From Chitinophagales bacterium (lineage in GTDB: Bacteria; Bacteroidota; Bacteroidia; Chitinophagales; UBA2359): 64,000 nt of DNA. The stretch lies in the NCBI GenBank assembly GCA_020628375.1, contig JAHDFD010000005.1, forward strand, positions 62,001-126,000, written 5' to 3'. Position 1 is the first letter of the stretch. Every line of letters starts with the position of its first letter. The notes under the pieces were generated by a model that had not been told where the DNA came from, did no database searches, and saw only the letters and a program-made list of their open reading frames with translations. Shown piece after piece: positions 1-8,497 of this stretch. The translations under genes were made by a program, and so were the position numbers.

Positions 1-1115
1 GTAAACTCATCAATATCCATCATTCCCAAATTAGAAATCGAGAAAGTATTACCGCTCATTTCATCGGGTTGCAATTTCTTTTCTCTTGCTTTAGCTGCAA
101 AGGCTTTTGTTTCTGTTGCAATATGGCTAAGGCTTTTATTATCGGCATGTTTAATTACCGGTACAAGTAAACCTTCATTAACTGCTACTGCCATACCAAC
201 ATGAATATGCTTATTGTAACGTATAAAATCGTCGAACCAAGAAGCATTTACTGCAGGGTGTTTGCGTAAAGCAAGTGAAGCAGCTTTGATAATAATATCA
301 TTAAAAGAAATTTTTACAGGCGATTGTCCATTCAATTGTTTTCTGAACTTCCACATTTTATCCATGTTGATAGTCATGGTTAAATAGAAATGTGGAGCCT
401 GGAATTTACTTTCACCTAATCGGCGTGCAATCGTTTTACGCATTTGTGAATTACGAACATCTTCAAAAGCTTCTCCCGAAGTAATTGTAGGCAGATTTGG
501 TAAAGCGGGCGTTTCATTTTCAACAGACACAGGAGCAGTTTCCTGAACCTGTCCGTTCAGTATTGCTTCAATATCTCTTTTAACAATACGACCTTCCTCG
601 CCACTACCAATAAGTTCTGTTAGATCTATATTATTTTCGAAAGCCAATTTCTTTGCCAAAGGTGAAGCCTTAATACGCTTTGGTGCAACAGATTCGTTTG
701 ATGGAGCAACTGTATTTACAGTAGGAATACCCTGAGCTTTTTGAGCTCTGCGTTCATTCACTTCTTCTATTACTACCTTCTTTTCTTCAACAACTTTTTG
801 TTCAGCTGGTTTTGCCTGAGGTGGCGTTGCCGATTGACCATCTTTTTCTGCCGCTAAAAGCGTCGAAATATCTTCCCCATGTTCTCCAACAATGGCTATT
901 AATGCATTTACTGGTACAGCTTCTCCTTCCTGAACACCAATATGAAGTAATACTCCTTCCTGGTAACTTTCCAGTTCCATTGTTGCTTTATCTGTTTCAA
1001 CTTCAGCAATTAAATCTCCGGGAGCAATTGCGTCACCAACTTTAACTTGCCATGAAACCAGAACACCTTCTGTCATTGTATCGCTCATGCGTGGCATGCG
1101 TATTACTTCAGCCAT
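1..1115 (-). CDS. pdhC: Dihydrolipoamide acetyltransferase (E2 of pyruvate dehydrogenase complex), 3' part outside window
   Basis: E2 core enzyme that transfers the acetyl group from its lipoyl arm to CoA. The ATG is at 1113-1115, giving a start MAEVIRMPRMSDTMTEG typical of pyruvate dehydrogenase E2. Residues 1-77 form one lipoyl domain with the lipoylated Lys43 in ETDKATMELES. A Pro/Ala/Lys/Glu-rich linker follows, then a peripheral-subunit-binding domain around residues 145-185 (KASPLAKKLAFENNIDLTEL, then GSGEEGRIVKRDI). The first part of the acyltransferase domain follows. The catalytic His/Asp motif at the C-terminus lies beyond base 1. A TAnnTTTG-like box (TACTTTTG) sits at 1148-1155 on this strand, without a clear TTG partner. 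Assignment to pyruvate rather than a branched-chain oxoacid complex is an inference from the N-terminus. Confidence 0.9.
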   Translation of the reverse strand, partial: MAEVIRMPRMSDTMTEGVLVSWQVKVGDAIAPGDLIAEVETDKATMELESYQEGVLLHIGVQEGEAVPVNALIAIVGEHGEDISTLLAAEKDGQSATPPQAKPAEQKVVEEKKVVIEEVNERRAQKAQGIPTVNTVAPSNESVAPKRIKASPLAKKLAFENNIDLTELIGSGEEGRIVKRDIEAILNGQVQETAPVSVENETPALPNLPTITSGEAFEDVRNSQMRKTIARRLGESKFQAPHFYLTMTINMDKMWKFRKQLNGQSPVKISFNDIIIKAASLALRKHPAVNASWFDDFIRYNKHIHVGMAVAVNEGLLVPVIKHADNKSLSHIATETKAFAAKAREKKLQPDEMSGNTFSISNLGMMDIDEF

Positions 1116-1376
1116 AATTCAATTTTTCTAATAGAGGAAAATAATAACAAAAGTAAGGTAGGAATTTGAGTTTTGTTAAGTTTTTATAAGCTTGTTTGAA
1201 CTATTTATAATGAATATCTTCGTTTTTTTGAACAAATTGTAGAATCCTTATTTTTAAGTGATTTACAACATGACAACTAGCAAAGAGTATTTGGATAGAG
1301 CGTCGTAACTTTATCCTTTTGTTTGTAAACTGATTTTGTGTTTTATATTTAGTGTTTGAATAGTGGAAAGTTTTTA

Positions 1377-3071
1377 ATGAAGGATATTATAAAAAAAATA
1401 AATCAACTTTTTGAAAACGGTGATTTTAAAGAGAGCACAGAGTTTGCACTAAATTATTTATTAGAAAATCCAATTAATCAGAATAATGTAACAATTCATA
1501 TTACTATTTATAATGATCTTACCAAGTTCTACTTCCTGAATAAAGATGCAAAAACTGCTTTGAAGTATGCTAAGAAAGGTATTGAGATCGCTCAGAGTTT
1601 TAATGTAAGCAATTTACTGGCGAGTCAGTATTTAAGAATCGGAAACATATATGCCAAGTTTCATGTAAACGATCAGGCGCTCTCTTATTTTAAAACATCA
1701 GTTGAGTATGCCACTGATAAACAAGATTTACACATTTATCAATCTAGTGTTTTTAATATGGCTTCGTTGTATTATGCTGAAGGAAGTATAAAAGAAGCAT
1801 TGAATACATTAAAGTTGTTGTTAAAACAAACTTACTATAGAAATGAAAAACTGAAAGCGTATGTACATTTATTAGCGAGTGATTGTTATGCTAAGTTGAG
1901 GAATTATTCAAAAGCTATTGAATGTTTGAATTCAGGTTTGTCTTTTTATGATTTTAAAAATGAGGAACGATTAACAGAAAAGTTAAAATTGCCTTTGTAT
2001 TACATCTATTCAAATAGTGAAAAAAAGGCAAAAATAATCTTGTCTGAACTAGAAAGAGATTGCTATATCTTTGAAAATAACAATGAGTTTTTACGTGATT
2101 ATCATTTTGCTTTAGGTATATACTTTAATTTTAAGAAAGAATACGAGAATGCGATATCAGCTTTGCAAAAAACAATAAAATTTTCTTTCTCTGAAAATCA
2201 TTTTGATGCGTTTTCCGTATTAATAAGTTGTTATCACAAAGTGGGATTGCATGAAGAGGCAATTCGACTTTCAGATCAATATATTAATAAAACCAATAGA
2301 TATTATGAAAAAGAAAGAGCAAAACGACATCTTAGGATGAGTACATTCTTAGAATTGGATTATGCTGAAATTGAAGCAGATAAAACAAAAAAAATATACA
2401 ATCAGGAAAAGAAATACCGTAATTGGATCGAAACCGAAAAAGGGAATTTTGATAAATTATTAGCGAATATTTTACCCACTCAGGCAATTAAAGAATTAAA
2501 GGAAAAAGAATTTGTTCAACCTAAAAAGTATGATGAAGCAAGTGTTCTTTTTGCTGAGTTGACTAATTTTGAAGAGCTTACTAAAAGTTTGAATACCGAC
2601 GAAGTTGTAGGCTTACTGAATGAGGTGATCAGCAATTTTGATAAATTAGCATTGCAATATAAGATCGAAAGGATCAAAACAATAGGAAATGGATATATGG
2701 CAGTTTCAGGGGTGCCTGTACCAAATAAAGATCATCTTCCACGTATTGCAAACTTTGCTTTGGAATTAATGGAGTCGATAAAAAAACTGAATTCAATTAA
2801 GGGATATGAACTTGAGCTTCAAGTTGGACTTAGCACAGGCGCATTAATTGCCGGAGTTGTTGGACAAAAAAAGTTTGCTTATGATATATGGGGAGATACC
2901 GTAAATATGGCTTCCAGAATGAATAGTCAAAGTCTTGAAGGCAAGATTCAATGTACTAAAGAAGTTTATGAAAAACTTAAAGAAAAATATAGTTTCACTA
3001 AAAGAGGAAAAGTAAATATAAAAGGTAAAGGAGTGATGGAAACTTGGTTTTTAATCCGTTCATTATATTAA
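1377..3071 (+). CDS. TPR protein with C2-like class III nucleotide cyclase domain
   Basis: Soluble protein of 564 residues: TPR-like helical repeats (about 1-330), a short coiled linker, then a class III cyclase domain (about 380-564). No signal peptide or membrane segment is visible. ATG at 1377 is preferred over an in-frame TTG at 1356. The cyclase domain keeps Lys434 (in IKTIG) and Asp503 (in YDIWG), the residues that read adenine, and keeps the transition-state Asn510 and Arg514 (TVNMASRM). The two metal-binding Asp positions are changed: the FAD site reads FAE (Glu394) and the GDxY site reads GNGY (Asn438). On its own it should bind metal poorly. The next gene has the opposite pattern, so the two probably pair. 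A decayed or purely regulatory cyclase is the alternative. Confidence 0.85.
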   Translation: MKDIIKKINQLFENGDFKESTEFALNYLLENPINQNNVTIHITIYNDLTKFYFLNKDAKTALKYAKKGIEIAQSFNVSNLLASQYLRIGNIYAKFHVNDQALSYFKTSVEYATDKQDLHIYQSSVFNMASLYYAEGSIKEALNTLKLLLKQTYYRNEKLKAYVHLLASDCYAKLRNYSKAIECLNSGLSFYDFKNEERLTEKLKLPLYYIYSNSEKKAKIILSELERDCYIFENNNEFLRDYHFALGIYFNFKKEYENAISALQKTIKFSFSENHFDAFSVLISCYHKVGLHEEAIRLSDQYINKTNRYYEKERAKRHLRMSTFLELDYAEIEADKTKKIYNQEKKYRNWIETEKGNFDKLLANILPTQAIKELKEKEFVQPKKYDEASVLFAELTNFEELTKSLNTDEVVGLLNEVISNFDKLALQYKIERIKTIGNGYMAVSGVPVPNKDHLPRIANFALELMESIKKLNSIKGYELELQVGLSTGALIAGVVGQKKFAYDIWGDTVNMASRMNSQSLEGKIQCTKEVYEKLKEKYSFTKRGKVNIKGKGVMETWFLIRSLY

Positions 3072-3112
3072 AAATCATTTCTTCAGATTACCAGATTTCA
3101 TTTGATCACTGT

Positions 3113-4822
3113 ATGAGTTACGCACAAAATATAGGAATTAGGCTTGACAAAGATGCGCTATATGCTGAAATAAAGGAGCATATAGATAATAATGAATATG
3201 AACAGGTAATACAAAAATCGAATATCTATATTTCGATGTACAAAGAAGGAGCTTTTGATGAAACGAGTGCTTCTGTTATTATTTGCCTGAGTTATGCCTA
3301 TTTCGTTTCTTTTAGATTTGTGGAAGGAGAGAGTATAGCCTTAAGGGGAATAAGGCAATGCAAAGCATTAGGTATTAAAAATGATTTACTTGGAGAGTTA
3401 TATAGAAACTATTCTTTAAACGCACGATCACCGTTACAGCGACTTCATGCACTTAACGAAGCTTTAAAATATAGTGATACCGAAACACAGATCATAAATG
3501 TTTGGTTAAGCTTTTTAATGGAGTGTAGCTTTAATGCCCAGTATAACGTTGCTGAAAGAGTTATTCCAAAGCTTAAGGTGAAAGTTAACTTAATAGGTAA
3601 TAAAGTTATTAAGGCTGACTATTATCGTCATTTGGCAATACTGTATATGTTTAAAGATAAGTATTATCAGTGTTTGCATTTTGCCAGATTGTCGATGCGT
3701 TTGTTCAAAAAACATGCAAAAGCGCAAAATAAAAAACTTGATGTAAAGTACTTTCAAATCAGATTTTATGATATCATAATTAGTATTAAATTAAAATTTG
3801 CCAACCTCGCTAAAGAAGAACTTGAAGACATTATTCAGGAAATCAATGATAACAAACTAGAAGGTAATATTTCATTACAATATTTATTAAGGGTTACAAA
3901 AGCACATTATGCTTTTTTTGTACTTAAAGATTATGAAGCGATCTACAAACAGTTGTTTCCTATAAAAGATTATATACTGACAACATTTTTACATGAGAAA
4001 GAATGCATGATGTTGTATAATACCTGTGAAATATTAGGGTATTATGAGGATGCAGATTACTTAAAGAGTAAGATTCAGAAAAGGCTTAAAAAACATTATG
4101 CTTTGAGCTCGGCACAAAGGAATGCGAATATACAAACACACTTTTTGTTACACGGAACGGAACATTACAGTTCTTCGATGAAAAAACTTATTTCCAAAGA
4201 AATTGAGTTGAGAGAGGAACTTAAATCTGAAAAGCAAAAGACAGAAGGCTTACTTCAAAATATTTTTCCCAAGGAAACTTTGGCTGAGCTGAGAAAAAAT
4301 AATAAAATTGCTCCGAAAAAGTTTGAAAATGCAAGTGTTCTATTTGCAGATATTAAAGGGTTTACCGGACTAACCGAGAAGTTGAGTCCTGAGGAGTTGA
4401 TTTATATGCTGAATCTTATTTTCACAACTTTCGATGAAATTGCACTTAAATACAATGTTGAACGAATCAAAACCTTAGGTGATTGTTACCTTGCAGTTTC
4501 GGGGGTTCCTGTTAACAATCCCAAACATTTACAAAATTTGGTATTTTTTGCCTTAGAAATCCTTAAAAAACTACCAGAGATCAATAAACAGTTAAATCTA
4601 CATGAAACAATAGAACTCCGAATTGGTATTGATATGGGAGAACTAACTGCCGGTGTACTTGGAACAATGAAAGCCTCCTATGATATATGGGGTAAATCGG
4701 TTTATACTGCTCAGAAAATGGAACAACGAGGTCAGGAAGGCAAAATATGTTGCACACCTGAACTTATGGAGGAAATAAAAGTTCTAATGCCGGATATTAT
4801 AGGACACTTTGTTGTTGGTTAG
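3113..4822 (+). CDS. TPR protein with C1-like class III nucleotide cyclase domain
   Basis: A 569-residue soluble paralogue of the preceding gene with the same layout: TPR-like helices (about 1-350), a coiled coil (IELREELKSEKQKTEGLLQN), then a class III cyclase domain (about 395-569). Both metal-ligand Asp residues are present: Asp413 in VLFADIKGFT and Asp457 in IKTLGDCY. Lys453 and Asp524 (YDIWG) are also kept. The catalytic Asn/Arg motif is lost: the NxxxR positions are Tyr531 and Lys535 (SVYTAQKM). This is the complement of the upstream protein. I chose the ATG at 3113, 41 bp after the upstream stop; a TTG at 3044 in the same frame would overlap that gene by 28 bp. The two genes almost certainly share a transcript. 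Confidence 0.85.
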   Translation: MSYAQNIGIRLDKDALYAEIKEHIDNNEYEQVIQKSNIYISMYKEGAFDETSASVIICLSYAYFVSFRFVEGESIALRGIRQCKALGIKNDLLGELYRNYSLNARSPLQRLHALNEALKYSDTETQIINVWLSFLMECSFNAQYNVAERVIPKLKVKVNLIGNKVIKADYYRHLAILYMFKDKYYQCLHFARLSMRLFKKHAKAQNKKLDVKYFQIRFYDIIISIKLKFANLAKEELEDIIQEINDNKLEGNISLQYLLRVTKAHYAFFVLKDYEAIYKQLFPIKDYILTTFLHEKECMMLYNTCEILGYYEDADYLKSKIQKRLKKHYALSSAQRNANIQTHFLLHGTEHYSSSMKKLISKEIELREELKSEKQKTEGLLQNIFPKETLAELRKNNKIAPKKFENASVLFADIKGFTGLTEKLSPEELIYMLNLIFTTFDEIALKYNVERIKTLGDCYLAVSGVPVNNPKHLQNLVFFALEILKKLPEINKQLNLHETIELRIGIDMGELTAGVLGTMKASYDIWGKSVYTAQKMEQRGQEGKICCTPELMEEIKVLMPDIIGHFVVG

Positions 4823-4839
4823 TTTTTTAGTTTAGGATT

Positions 4840-5574
4840 TTAAGAGTTTAAGAGTAATTGATCAAGTTTACTTTTTATTTTATTTTCATCAATGGCAATC
4901 TTTAATGTACTACCAATAATAGCAAAGTCCGCAATTTCATTAACTGCTTTTACTTGTTCTCCTCTCGAAATACCAAAGCCAATTCCGATCTTCGCGTTTG
5001 TTCTTTCCCTGATCGCATCGATTATTTTTTGAGCATTAGGATGAAGTTCAAATTGTTGTCCTGTTGTGTTGAATCCAGACATCATATAAATATAATCGGG
5101 TTGAAGATTCAACATTGCTGATAGTCTTTCATCGTTCAAATTGGGTGCAATAACAGGCACTAATTGTACAGCTTGATGTTTGTTGATCTGCTCTGCAACC
5201 GGACTGTCGAATGGAAGATCGGGAACGATGATCTGGTTTACGCCACTAGTGCTGAGTTTATCACAAAACGCTTCAATCCCATAGCTGAACAAACGATTCA
5301 GATAGGACATGGCAATAATCGGAGTATCCGGGGCATAACGCTTAATCTCTTCATAAAACTCAAAACAATTTTCGAGACTTATGCCATTTTCTACAGCTTG
5401 TTGGTTTGCTTCTGTCAGCGTTATTCCATCGGCTGTTGGGTGAGAAAAAGGAATCTGTAATTCTAAAATTTCTATTCCTGAATCTATATAAGTTTGAACA
5501 ACTTCATAGCTTTTTTCAAGAGTTGGATAACCAATAATATGGTGAGCCATTATTGAGTTCATATTTTGTGTCAT
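4840..5574 (-). CDS. trpA: Tryptophan synthase alpha subunit, divergent
   Basis: TIM-barrel lyase that cleaves indole-3-glycerol phosphate to indole, which is channelled to TrpB. The catalytic Glu and Asp are present in LELQIPFSHPTADG. The usual FSDP is FSHP here (His codon at 5440-5442), an unusual change at the position equivalent to Salmonella alpha-Asp56, which contacts the beta subunit. The phosphate-loop region reads IGFGIS. The ATG at 5574 gives 244 residues and has AAAGGAA about 10 bases upstream. An in-frame TTG/ATG at 5637/5634 would add about 20 residues encoded by low-complexity ATGAATGATGAG repeats, so I rejected it. It is the last gene of the trp operon and converges with the cyclase pair 17 bp away. 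Confidence 0.9.
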   Translation of the reverse strand: MTQNMNSIMAHHIIGYPTLEKSYEVVQTYIDSGIEILELQIPFSHPTADGITLTEANQQAVENGISLENCFEFYEEIKRYAPDTPIIAMSYLNRLFSYGIEAFCDKLSTSGVNQIIVPDLPFDSPVAEQINKHQAVQLVPVIAPNLNDERLSAMLNLQPDYIYMMSGFNTTGQQFELHPNAQKIIDAIRERTNAKIGIGFGISRGEQVKAVNEIADFAIIGSTLKIAIDENKIKSKLDQLLLNS

Positions 5575-5654
5575 TTCTGTTTGTTCCTTTTCAATTATTA
5601 AATCAACCTTGCTTCTACAAAGCTCATCATTCATCAACCATCACTCATCATTCA

Positions 5655-6920
5655 TCATTCATCCCTAAGCTCACTAATCTGCTTTTCCATAAAAAACTGT
5701 AAACTTTCCGGTTGTAAATGCTTCATAGTAATGAATAAATCCTTTTCACCTCTCCCTGAACCATTCACTAAAATAATTTCTTCATTACTCAGACCTTTTG
5801 CCTTCTCTATTGCCCATGCTAAGCTATGTGATGATTCCAAAGCTAGTATAATGCCTTCATATTTTGCGATCATTTTCATAGCATCAAGCGTTTGTACATC
5901 ACTCGCGGCATCAAATTGAATTCTTCCTTCACTATGTAAATAAGCAAGTATGGGACTTACACCACAATAATCCAAGCCTGCAGAAATAGAATGTGTATCT
6001 GAAATATTCCCTTCTTCTGCTTGTAAAAAATAAGAATGATATCCTTCAAAAATACCTTCTTTGCCGTACGAAACTTTAGCAGCATGTTCTCCCGGAGTTT
6101 TGCCTTTTCCACCAGCCTCAATACCCACTAATTTTACACTTTCATCATCTAAGAAATCAAAGAAAATACCGAGTGCATTACTACCACCGCCAACACACGC
6201 GGTTACATAATCGGGTAATTTGTTTTCTATTTTGAAAACTTGTTCTTTTGCTTCTTCGCTTACCATTTTCTGAAACCAGGTATTCAGAACAGGGTAGGGG
6301 TGAGGGCCAACCGCAGATCCCAATAAATAATGTGTTTCTTCAGGATGAGCGATCAGATCTTTAAAAGCAGCTATAACAGCATCGTTCAAAGTCTGACTAC
6401 CAAATTGAACAGGTATTACCTTAGCACCTAGTGTTTCCATCCAGAATACATTCGGGCGTTGACGATCGTAATCTTTTTGCCCCATATAAATGGTACATTC
6501 CATACCAAATCGGGCACATACAGAAGCTGTTGCATATCCATGCTGACCAGCTCCGGTTTCTGCAATGATACGCGTTTTACCCAAGCGTTTTGCTAACATA
6601 ATTTGACCAATACAATGATTGATCTTATGAGCTCCAGTTTGATTCAGATCCTCTCTTTTCAGGTAGATCTTAGCTCCTCCGATTTGTTTGCTCAGATTTT
6701 CTAAGTATGTAACCGGAGTAGGACGACCAGAAAAATCATTACAAGCCTTTTTGAAGGAGTTTACAAAGTTTTTATCTGCGATACTCTCAAAAAATACCTG
6801 ACTTAAAGCATCCATGTTTGGTTTCAAAACCTCTGGAATATATGCACCACCAAATCTTCCGAAGTAGCCACTTTTAGCTTCTAAGATCTGGGTTTTATAG
6901 TTTGTGTTAGTTTCTATCAT
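5655..6920 (-). CDS. trpB: Tryptophan synthase beta subunit
   Basis: PLP enzyme that condenses indole with L-serine. It has 421 residues, slightly longer than enteric TrpB (397) at both ends. The PLP lysine is in TGAHKIN, the catalytic Glu is in AETGAGQHG, the phosphate-binding glycines are in CVGGGSNALG, and the Asp of the indole site is in SAGLDYCG. The position equivalent to Salmonella beta-Lys167 is Asn (GSQTLNDA, codon 6384-6386), matching the altered residue in TrpA. The sequence is clearly TrpB1 type rather than TrpB2. It lies 80 bp upstream of the trpA start, within the trp operon. Confidence 0.96.
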   Translation of the reverse strand: MIETNTNYKTQILEAKSGYFGRFGGAYIPEVLKPNMDALSQVFFESIADKNFVNSFKKACNDFSGRPTPVTYLENLSKQIGGAKIYLKREDLNQTGAHKINHCIGQIMLAKRLGKTRIIAETGAGQHGYATASVCARFGMECTIYMGQKDYDRQRPNVFWMETLGAKVIPVQFGSQTLNDAVIAAFKDLIAHPEETHYLLGSAVGPHPYPVLNTWFQKMVSEEAKEQVFKIENKLPDYVTACVGGGSNALGIFFDFLDDESVKLVGIEAGGKGKTPGEHAAKVSYGKEGIFEGYHSYFLQAEEGNISDTHSISAGLDYCGVSPILAYLHSEGRIQFDAASDVQTLDAMKMIAKYEGIILALESSHSLAWAIEKAKGLSNEEIILVNGSGRGEKDLFITMKHLQPESLQFFMEKQISELRDE

Positions 6921-7008
6921 CTTTTTTCTTTGAGGAATTAGGAAGAAGTAATAAGGAAATAGGTTATTGATACCCTGCTCCTTATCTCTTTTCCCTATCC
7001 CAATAAAT

Positions 7009-8385
7009 CTACTTGTTTAAATTTTGAACTGCTTTATAAATGGATTGTATTTTATCGATATCTAGCTTTCGTTCAGTTTCAATGCCAGATGCTACATCTA
7101 TACCAATACAGTTGTCAAATTTCAAGACCTTATCTATGTTGTTTATATTGATTCCGCCTGCCAATAAAAATGGATAAGGAAAGTCTAATGGAATTTCATT
7201 TTCGTTTATTTCTTCACCTGAACCCGGAACATTCCCATCCAATATTAATAAGTCTGTATATTGAATGTATTCTTCTAATATTTTCCAGTTGCTTAATAGT
7301 GAAACCTTAACCGCGAGAATTACTTTTTGCTTTAATGATTTTAGATAGTTCATAGAAACATCACCAAAATACAGCTGTACATATTTAAACGGATATTGAT
7401 CTAATATTTCATTGATCTCTGCTTCTGAATTTTGATAGAAAACAGCTACGCTTTTGCTGAATATTGATTTGTCTGAATTATCCAATTCTGAAAACTCAAT
7501 TTTTCTTTTACTTACTAGTGAAAAATTGAAACCCAATAAGTCTGCCGTTACTGTGGCAAGTTCAATCTTTGAAAATTGTCGAATGCCACAAGCCTTAAAA
7601 AAAGTTTGCTTAGGACTTTTAATATCAAAATTCTCTTGTTGCATTAATGAAGTACCGATCAAATATCCATCGGCATTTTGCTGAACAGTTCTTATGTCCA
7701 GATCAGAAGCCATTCCAGATTCAGCAATAATATAGTTATCTTGTAATTTCAGTTTTTTTACTAAGTAATTTGTGTTGTTAATGCTTGTTTTGAAACGGGT
7801 AAGATCTCTGTTGTTTATTCCTATAACTGTACAGTTGAGTTCTGCAATATTGTCATACTCTTGCTCATTGTGTATTTCAGCTAAAACACCCATACCCAGA
7901 CTTTCTGCTAGTTCTTTTAATTCTCTGAATTTTTCTGTTGAAAGAATAGCTGAAATTAAGAGGATGATATTTGCACCGAATTTCCTAGCCAAATAAACCT
8001 GAATCGGATCGATTATGAATTCTTTATTCAATAACAGTAAATCACTTGTTTGTAAAATTGTCGCAGCAGTTTGTAGGTCATCATAACTTCCTCCGAAAAA
8101 ATGTTGATCTGTTAATACAGAAACCGCATTGTAATCTGCATCTATGTATTGTTTTATCTGACTATCAATATCAATTGAGTTATTAATTATCCCTGCTGAA
8201 GGTGATTTTCTTTTGAACTCTGATATTACGAATTTTGTGTTTTTGTCAGAATGATCTTTCAGGATTTTATAAAATGATTTATTACTTATTAAGGCTTCTT
8301 CTTTTATTTGCTCAATATTGTAACTTTTGTAAAGGCTTTTTACTTCCTCTTGTTTTTGTGCTACTATTTTTTGTAAGATATTCAT
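7009..8385 (-). CDS. trpCF: Fused indole-3-glycerol phosphate synthase / phosphoribosylanthranilate isomerase
   Basis: A 458-residue bifunctional protein. Residues 1 to about 255 are TrpC: the substrate motif VISEFKRKSPSAG, KEFIIDPIQV, VLAEIHNEQE, GINNRDL and AESGM are all visible. Residues from about 262 to the end are TrpF: the catalytic Cys is in KACGIRQFSK, the catalytic Asp in LLILDGNVPGSGE, and LAGGIN and GIDVASGIE close the barrel. TrpF isomerises phosphoribosylanthranilate and TrpC then forms indole-3-glycerol phosphate. The length and C-then-F order match the enteric TrpCF fusion (about 453 residues). Many Bacteroidota keep these genes separate, so the fusion is a clue to the operon's origin. 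Confidence 0.95.
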   Translation of the reverse strand: MNILQKIVAQKQEEVKSLYKSYNIEQIKEEALISNKSFYKILKDHSDKNTKFVISEFKRKSPSAGIINNSIDIDSQIKQYIDADYNAVSVLTDQHFFGGSYDDLQTAATILQTSDLLLLNKEFIIDPIQVYLARKFGANIILLISAILSTEKFRELKELAESLGMGVLAEIHNEQEYDNIAELNCTVIGINNRDLTRFKTSINNTNYLVKKLKLQDNYIIAESGMASDLDIRTVQQNADGYLIGTSLMQQENFDIKSPKQTFFKACGIRQFSKIELATVTADLLGFNFSLVSKRKIEFSELDNSDKSIFSKSVAVFYQNSEAEINEILDQYPFKYVQLYFGDVSMNYLKSLKQKVILAVKVSLLSNWKILEEYIQYTDLLILDGNVPGSGEEINENEIPLDFPYPFLLAGGININNIDKVLKFDNCIGIDVASGIETERKLDIDKIQSIYKAVQNLNK

Positions 8386-8428
8386 TCGGAGTCAAAATTC
8401 GTTTTATCTTTTTCCATCAATCATGCTT

Positions 8429-8497
8429 CGACTACGCTCAGCATTCGTGTACCGACTACGCTCAGCATTCGTGTACCGATTACGCTCAGCAATCATG
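8429..8497. repeat. Three tandem 24-bp units between trpGD and trpCF
   Basis: Two exact copies of a 24-bp unit beginning CGACTACGCTCAGCATTCG start at 8429 and 8453; a degenerate third starts at 8477 and runs into the stop codon of trpGD. The CGACTACGCTCAG core belongs to the same class of intergenic palindromic repeats seen at 44896-44940 and 49752-49810. There are no spacers, so this is not a CRISPR. Confidence 0.85.

Noticed and set aside
3044-3112. Overlapping TTG start for the second cyclase
   Set aside because: It would overlap the first gene by 28 bp and add 23 residues without a TPR pattern; ATG 3113 is simpler. It cannot be excluded without 5' data.
5575-5637. Longer TrpA start (TTG 5637 or ATG 5634)
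   Set aside because: The extra residues come from ATGAATGATGAG-type low-complexity DNA also seen at 35000-35056; the ATG at 5574 has a better upstream AAAGGAA and fits the family start.
8429-8497. Possible CRISPR-like tandem array
   Set aside because: Units are directly adjacent with no spacers, only three occur, and the core belongs to a common palindromic intergenic repeat class.
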